Assembly: GCF_900105325.1 (NCBI RefSeq) | Contig: NZ_FNSU01000003.1 | Span: 1,116,001 to 1,180,000 of the forward strand | From: Pseudomonas marginalis | GTDB lineage: Bacteria > Pseudomonadota > Gammaproteobacteria > Pseudomonadales > Pseudomonadaceae | Length of the DNA stretch: 64,000 nucleotides | Reading direction: 5' to 3' | Shown here: positions 59,789 to 64,000 of the stretch, piece after piece | Layout of the letters: each line of letters opens with the position of its first letter | How positions within the stretch are numbered: the first letter of the stretch is position 1 | Made by a program: the position numbers and the translations under genes | Notes under the pieces: model-generated | What the model was told of the DNA's origin: nothing | The model's input: only the letters and a program-made list of their open reading frames with translations | Databases searched by the model: none

Positions 59789-60819
59789 GCCAAACACTGC
59801 CCACCCACTACAGCATTTGCCCGCTGCTGGTTGCGTCCAATATTGCCGTTGAACTCGGTTGGCTGGACGAGGAATACCAACGCGTCGGCGCCGACGCGAT
59901 CTACCTGCGCTCACTGCCCGACAACCTCGGTTGGCTGCCGCACTTCACCCATGGCGAAGCCCGCTTGATTCGCGACGGCGGCGCGGTGCCGGCCTTGTGG
60001 GCGCGCGCCGACCAGGCCGATACGTTGCTGGTGGCCAGCACCGCCACCCAACGCGCCGGGCAGATCCTGGTGCGTGCCGAGGGGCGTATCCGCCAGGTCG
60101 CCGACCTGTTCGGCAAGCGCATCGGCGTACCGGTGAGCCGCAACACGGCGCGGGTCGATGTGCTCAAGGCGCTGGCCGAGCATGGCCTGTTCAATGCCCT
60201 GCAACTGGCCGGGCTGGAGCCGTCGCAAGTACGCCTGATCGAGCTGGAGGATGAAGGTGATCCGCAGACCTTGCTGCCGGCCGTGCGGCCTTCGGCGTTC
60301 TGGTCGCAACTGCATGGGCTGCATGGCCAACCCGGGCATGAGGTGCAGGCCCTGGCCGAAGGCCGTGTGGATGCGCTGCATGTCGCGGCCGGACATGTGC
60401 CGGCGCTGCTCGCCAGCGGTGAATTCACGGTAATCGAAGACCTGGAACGCTACCCGGACTGGACCCTGAAAAACCACAACGGCCCCTACGCGACCACCGT
60501 CAACCGTGCCTTTGCCGAAGAGCATCCCCAGGTGGTCGTGGCGTTCCTGCGCGCCGCGATCCGCGCCGGGCGCTGGATCAACCAGCACCGCGATGCCGCC
60601 GCCGAGCTGTTCACCCGCGTGACCTTCCTGCCGGACGCCGGGTTTATCCGCCGCGCCATTGCCGAGCTGGATTTTGTGCCGAACCTGGCGCCGCAGAACC
60701 TGGCGGCCCTGGAACTGAAGAAGGACTTCCTGGTGCAACGCGGCTTCCTGCAGAACGACTTCAGCGTGCACGAGTGGGCCCAGCCCGAGTTTCTCGCCCA
60801 AGCCCACACCGGGCTTTAA
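59785..60819 (+). CDS. Desulfinase-like protein (DszB type) or sulfonate-binding-like protein
   Basis: A 344-residue protein of the NMT1/SsuA binding-protein fold, but without any signal peptide, so probably a cytoplasmic enzyme. The DszB sulfinate desulfinase catalytic residues have counterparts: Cys12 in YSICP, His53 in PHFTHGE, and Arg63 in the RDGG (RxGG) motif; the His-to-Arg spacing of 10 equals DszB (His60, Arg70). The C-terminus (FLQNDFSVHEWAQPEFL) also resembles DszB. DszB releases sulfite from an aryl sulfinate. The comparison is from memory. Alternative: a binding protein lacking its signal. It is coupled to the C-S lyase gene. Confidence 0.65.
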   Translation: MSQTLPTHYSICPLLVASNIAVELGWLDEEYQRVGADAIYLRSLPDNLGWLPHFTHGEARLIRDGGAVPALWARADQADTLLVASTATQRAGQILVRAEGRIRQVADLFGKRIGVPVSRNTARVDVLKALAEHGLFNALQLAGLEPSQVRLIELEDEGDPQTLLPAVRPSAFWSQLHGLHGQPGHEVQALAEGRVDALHVAAGHVPALLASGEFTVIEDLERYPDWTLKNHNGPYATTVNRAFAEEHPQVVVAFLRAAIRAGRWINQHRDAAAELFTRVTFLPDAGFIRRAIAELDFVPNLAPQNLAALELKKDFLVQRGFLQNDFSVHEWAQPEFLAQAHTGL

Positions 60820-60845
60820 CGCCACACCCTTGCCAAGGACAGACA

Positions 60846-63134
60846 ATGATTGCTCAGTACCGCAAGACCCTGCTGGCCAGCCTGTTGGTCGCCGATTCAA
60901 GTTGGGCGGCGCAGGCCGCCGATTCCACCGAACCCCGACTGAGCAAAGTCGAGGTGGTCGGTGCCCGCGTGACTGAAGCCAGCGCCGCCATTGGCGAAGA
61001 CAAGATCAGCAATACCCTGAGCATCTCGCACCAGGCGTTGCTGTCGGCGCCGGCCGGCACTTCGGGGCTGAAAATGCTCGAGGCGCTGCCCGGTTTCAAC
61101 GTGCAGGTCAACGATGCGCTGGGCCTGTATGAGTTCGGCAACTCGGTATTCGTGCGCGCCTTCAACCTGCAGCAGATCGGCTTTTCCATCGACGGTGTGC
61201 CCCTGGGACGTACCGATCAGTTCGGCGGCAGCCCGATCTATCGCTACGTCGACAATGAAAACACCGAGCGGGTCACCGCCTCCACCGGCGCGGGCGACGT
61301 GTCGCAATCGGGCTATGCGTCCCTGGGCCCGTATGTGGATTACCAGACCAGCAACCCCACACTCGAGCCGGGCGCCAGCCTGTCCTACACCCTCGGCAGC
61401 GACAGCCTGCGGCGCAGTTTCGTCAAGCTGCAAAGCGGCGAATACCAGGGCCTGTCGGCGTATTTCAGCCGCTCGAAAATCGACGGCGACCTATGGCGCG
61501 GCCCCGGCACCATCGACCGTGAACACCTGGAAGCCAAGGTGCGCTATCGCTTCGGTGAACGTGACGAGGTGTGGCTGCGCGCCGTGCACAACGCGTTCTA
61601 CGACTACGACTCGCCCTACGTGAGCAGCGCCCAGTACGACGGCAGCGCCAATGACCCGTTCGGTCGCTCGGGCCGTTACTTCGCCTACCTCGGCAGCCTG
61701 CCCGACTTACCCGAGAGCGTGCCCGGCGTGCGCTACAGCAACACCAACTACAACCAGTTCTACAAACAGGCGGTGAACCAGCGCCGCGACACCTTGTACA
61801 GCCTGGGCGGCCAGTTCGAGATCCGCCCGGACCTGCTCAACTACACCACCCTCTACTACGAGGCCAAGAAAGGCTTTGGCGTGTCCCCGGAGGCCTACGC
61901 CACCTCCCTGGCGCTGCACAATGCCGAAAACACGGTGGATGGCCTGTTTGCCCCACGGGGCGTGCAATACGGTTTGTCGTCCCTCAGCGGCCACCGCTTC
62001 GGCGGGCGCACCGGGCTGCAATGGGACATCGGCCAGCACCAGATCGACACCGGGGTGTGGGCCGAGACCGATGTGTTCAACCGCCAGCAGGCGCGCTACA
62101 ACCTCACCGACGGCAGCCCGGCCGGCGAGCCGCTGTTCAATGAGCCGGTGCACCTGCAAGGGGATTTCAGCTCTACGCGCAATTCGTTGCAGTACCACCT
62201 CAAGGACACCTGGACCCTGCTCGACGACCGCCTGCGCCTGCAGTTCGGCTTCAAGAGCCTGCACCTCAAGTACCGCATCGAGGGCTATCGCAACGCCGGC
62301 GACTACATCAACGACCGCCAGCCGCGCCTGGCCACCCAGTGGAACGACGCCTTCCTGCCCCAGGCCGGGCTGGTCTACAACCTCACCGATGACACCCAGG
62401 TATTTGCTTCCTATTCGGAAAACATGGCCCTGCCCCGTGGCGCCGACGACATCTTCCGCGCGGCCAGCCCCAGCGCGCCGCCACCGGAGGCGGAGCGGGC
62501 GAAGAACTACGAGGTGGGCTATCGCATCAACCGCCCGACCTTCAACGCGGCCTGGGCGCTGTACCGCACCGACTTCGATAACCGCCTGCAAGCCTTCGCC
62601 TCAGCCGTGCCCGGCAGCAGCCAGGTGGAAACGTACTACCAGAACGTCGGCAAGGTGCAGGCCTACGGCACCGAGCTGAGCGGGCAATGGAAACCCCCGG
62701 TCCTGGCCGACAAGGTGGTGCTCAACGGCAACCTGACCTACAACACCTCCACGTTCCGGAACGACGCCGGCGGCCTTTCGATCAAAGGCAACGAGGTGCC
62801 CGACAGCCCGCGCTGGCTGGCCCAGGCCGGGGTTACCTATGAGCTGGCGCCATGGGCACTGCTGAACTTTTCGGCACGCTATATCGGCGAGCGCTACAGC
62901 AACTTCACCAACAGTGAATCGGTGCCCGGCTACACCCTGTACAACGCCTACCTGGATCTGGGGGGCGAGCGCCTGCACTACGGCCCACTGAAGAATGTGA
63001 AGGTGCGCTTCAATGTCGACAACCTGTTCGACAAGGATTACCTCGGCTACATCCTCACCAGCACCAGCGGCCCCGCCGTGTTCCGCCCGGGTTCGCCGCG
63101 CACCTTCCAAAGCACCTTGAGCATGGAGTTCTGA
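60846..63134 (+). CDS. TonB-dependent receptor (no STN domain)
   Basis: A 762-residue outer-membrane receptor. A signal peptide ends near AAQA, and a TonB-box-like KVEVVGARVTE lies near residue 32-42. The plug (LPGFNVQVNDALGLYEFGNSVFVRAFNLQQIGFSIDGVPLGRTDQFGG.. ENTERVTASTGAGDVSQSGYASLGP) and barrel to a terminal Phe (TFQSTLSMEF) follow. Unlike the first receptor it has no N-terminal signalling domain. The ATG at 60846 lies 27 bases after the previous stop. Ligand unknown. Confidence 0.92.
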   Translation: MIAQYRKTLLASLLVADSSWAAQAADSTEPRLSKVEVVGARVTEASAAIGEDKISNTLSISHQALLSAPAGTSGLKMLEALPGFNVQVNDALGLYEFGNSVFVRAFNLQQIGFSIDGVPLGRTDQFGGSPIYRYVDNENTERVTASTGAGDVSQSGYASLGPYVDYQTSNPTLEPGASLSYTLGSDSLRRSFVKLQSGEYQGLSAYFSRSKIDGDLWRGPGTIDREHLEAKVRYRFGERDEVWLRAVHNAFYDYDSPYVSSAQYDGSANDPFGRSGRYFAYLGSLPDLPESVPGVRYSNTNYNQFYKQAVNQRRDTLYSLGGQFEIRPDLLNYTTLYYEAKKGFGVSPEAYATSLALHNAENTVDGLFAPRGVQYGLSSLSGHRFGGRTGLQWDIGQHQIDTGVWAETDVFNRQQARYNLTDGSPAGEPLFNEPVHLQGDFSSTRNSLQYHLKDTWTLLDDRLRLQFGFKSLHLKYRIEGYRNAGDYINDRQPRLATQWNDAFLPQAGLVYNLTDDTQVFASYSENMALPRGADDIFRAASPSAPPPEAERAKNYEVGYRINRPTFNAAWALYRTDFDNRLQAFASAVPGSSQVETYYQNVGKVQAYGTELSGQWKPPVLADKVVLNGNLTYNTSTFRNDAGGLSIKGNEVPDSPRWLAQAGVTYELAPWALLNFSARYIGERYSNFTNSESVPGYTLYNAYLDLGGERLHYGPLKNVKVRFNVDNLFDKDYLGYILTSTSGPAVFRPGSPRTFQSTLSMEF

Positions 63135-63136
63135 AC

Positions 63137-64000
63137 ATGAACACGCGCCTGCTGCTGCTCGCCTTGCTGCCACTGTTGGCCCACGCCGACACCGCCGTCA
63201 GCCCCGCCACCCTGGCCCTGCACCAACGCCTGCTGGTACTGGACAGCCACCTGGACACGCCGCTGACCCTGACCCGTCCCGGCTGGAACATCCTCGAGCG
63301 CCACGACTACCGCCAGGACGGCAGCCAGGTCGACCTGCCGCGCATGCGCGAAGGCGGCCTGGATGGGGGTTTCTTCGCCGTCTACACCCCCCAGGGCCCA
63401 CGCACCGAGGAAGGCCGCGCCTACGCCAGCGCCTATGGTCTGGCCACCCTCACCCGCATCCGCGATGTGATCGACCGCAACCCCGACAGCTTCGCCCTGG
63501 CCCTGACCGCCGCCGACGCCCGGCGTATTGCGGCCCAAGGCAAGCGCGTGGTGTTTATCAGCATGGAAAACGCCGATCCACTCAGCTCCGATCCCGAGTT
63601 GCTCAACACCTACTACCGCCAAGGCCTGCGCATGCTCGGCCTGGTGCATTTCATGAACAACGACCTGGCCGACTCGGCCACCGCGCTGCCGGAATGGAAA
63701 GGCCTGAGCCCCAAGGGCCGCGACCTGGTGCAACGGGCCAACCGCCTGGGCATCCTGCTCGACGTGTCCCACGCCAGCGACGCGGTGTTCGACCAGATGC
63801 TGGCGTTGTCCAGCGCCCCGCTCATCGCCTCCCACTCCAGCAGCCGCGCGGTCAACCCGCACCCGCGCAACCTCGACGACAACCGCGTGCGCCAACTGGC
63901 GGCCAAGGGCGGGGTGATCCAGGTCAACGCCTACAGCGACTACCTGATCCCCCTCACGCCCAACCCGGATCGCAACAAAGCCATGGCCGCGCTCGGCGCA
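63137..64000 (+). CDS. Membrane dipeptidase (peptidase M19), 3' end cut
   Basis: The first 288 codons of a renal-dipeptidase-like zinc enzyme. A signal peptide (MNTRLLLLALLPLLAHA) directs it to the periplasm. The metal sites are His38 and Asp40 in DSHLDTP, Glu144 in ISMENADP, and further His in LLDVSHASDAVFDQ and ASHSSSRAVNPHPRNLDD. M19 enzymes hydrolyse dipeptides, including Cys-Gly S-conjugates. It begins two bases after the TonB receptor stop; the rest, and any ATPase gene, lie outside. Confidence 0.9.
   Translation, partial: MNTRLLLLALLPLLAHADTAVSPATLALHQRLLVLDSHLDTPLTLTRPGWNILERHDYRQDGSQVDLPRMREGGLDGGFFAVYTPQGPRTEEGRAYASAYGLATLTRIRDVIDRNPDSFALALTAADARRIAAQGKRVVFISMENADPLSSDPELLNTYYRQGLRMLGLVHFMNNDLADSATALPEWKGLSPKGRDLVQRANRLGILLDVSHASDAVFDQMLALSSAPLIASHSSSRAVNPHPRNLDDNRVRQLAAKGGVIQVNAYSDYLIPLTPNPDRNKAMAALGA

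Noticed and set aside
1..64000. CRISPR array, integrase or insertion sequence
   Set aside because: No regularly spaced repeats and no transposase, integrase or Cas-like protein were seen among the open frames.

Overview
The window looks like chromosome of a fluorescent-group Pseudomonas. It is GC-rich, densely coded, and carries typical Pseudomonas neighbours: modABC, arsRBC, azlCD, an mgtA-type Mg ATPase, GlxA-type regulators, TonB receptors with FecI/FecR, and short interspersed inverted repeats. No rRNA, CRISPR array, integrase or complete insertion sequence was seen. The one RNA gene is a tRNA-Leu (anticodon TAA) at 22535-22621.

Layout. 1-4.0 kb: end of a nitronate monooxygenase-like gene and a 1249-residue protein of toxin-like type. 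4.2-10.4 kb: molybdate uptake (modABC behind a ModE-like box), topoisomerase IB, an ABC-F ATPase and a DUF1275 membrane protein. 10.5-15.4 kb: a lipoprotein, AzlCD, an arsenic operon with its palindromic operator, and a LysE exporter. 15.4-18.9 kb: a Mg2+ P-type ATPase behind a leader of about 610 nt with a strong promoter, an early terminator-like hairpin and two small upstream ORFs. 18.9-22.3 kb: small housekeeping or hypothetical genes. 22.5-28.0 kb: tRNA-Leu followed by an AT-richer accessory stretch of small poorly characterised genes, a gene fragment, a frameshifted gene and a glycosyltransferase.

28.1-33.0 kb: a periplasmic binding protein next to a TorS-like hybrid kinase that carries a second kinase-like module after its receiver. 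33.4-36.7 kb: isochorismatase-family hydrolase, small proteins, an AraC regulator and a PEBP protein. 36.8-45.7 kb: a probable catabolic and uptake locus with an Lrp regulator, Zn alcohol dehydrogenase, TIM-barrel isomerase, 2OG-Fe(II) oxygenase, polar amino-acid binding protein, a fused ABC permease-ATPase, a GlxA-type regulator and an APC permease.

46.4-64.0 kb holds the most interesting material. A FecI/FecR pair is followed by a tight minus-strand operon of an AfsA-family (gamma-butyrolactone or butenolide synthase) gene, a HAD phosphatase, a cytochrome P450 and an MFS exporter. Divergent from it is a TonB receptor with an N-terminal STN signalling domain. That receptor starts a long plus-strand run: class II aldolase, amino-acid type ABC binding protein and two permeases (no ATPase seen), a MetC-like C-S lyase, a signal-peptide-less protein with the Cys/His/RxGG residues of DszB-type desulfinases, a second TonB receptor, and a membrane dipeptidase cut by the window end. 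I infer that one half makes and exports a small butyrolactone or butenolide molecule, and the other imports and degrades a sulfur-containing, probably peptide or cysteine-linked, compound. Whether the two halves work together is open.
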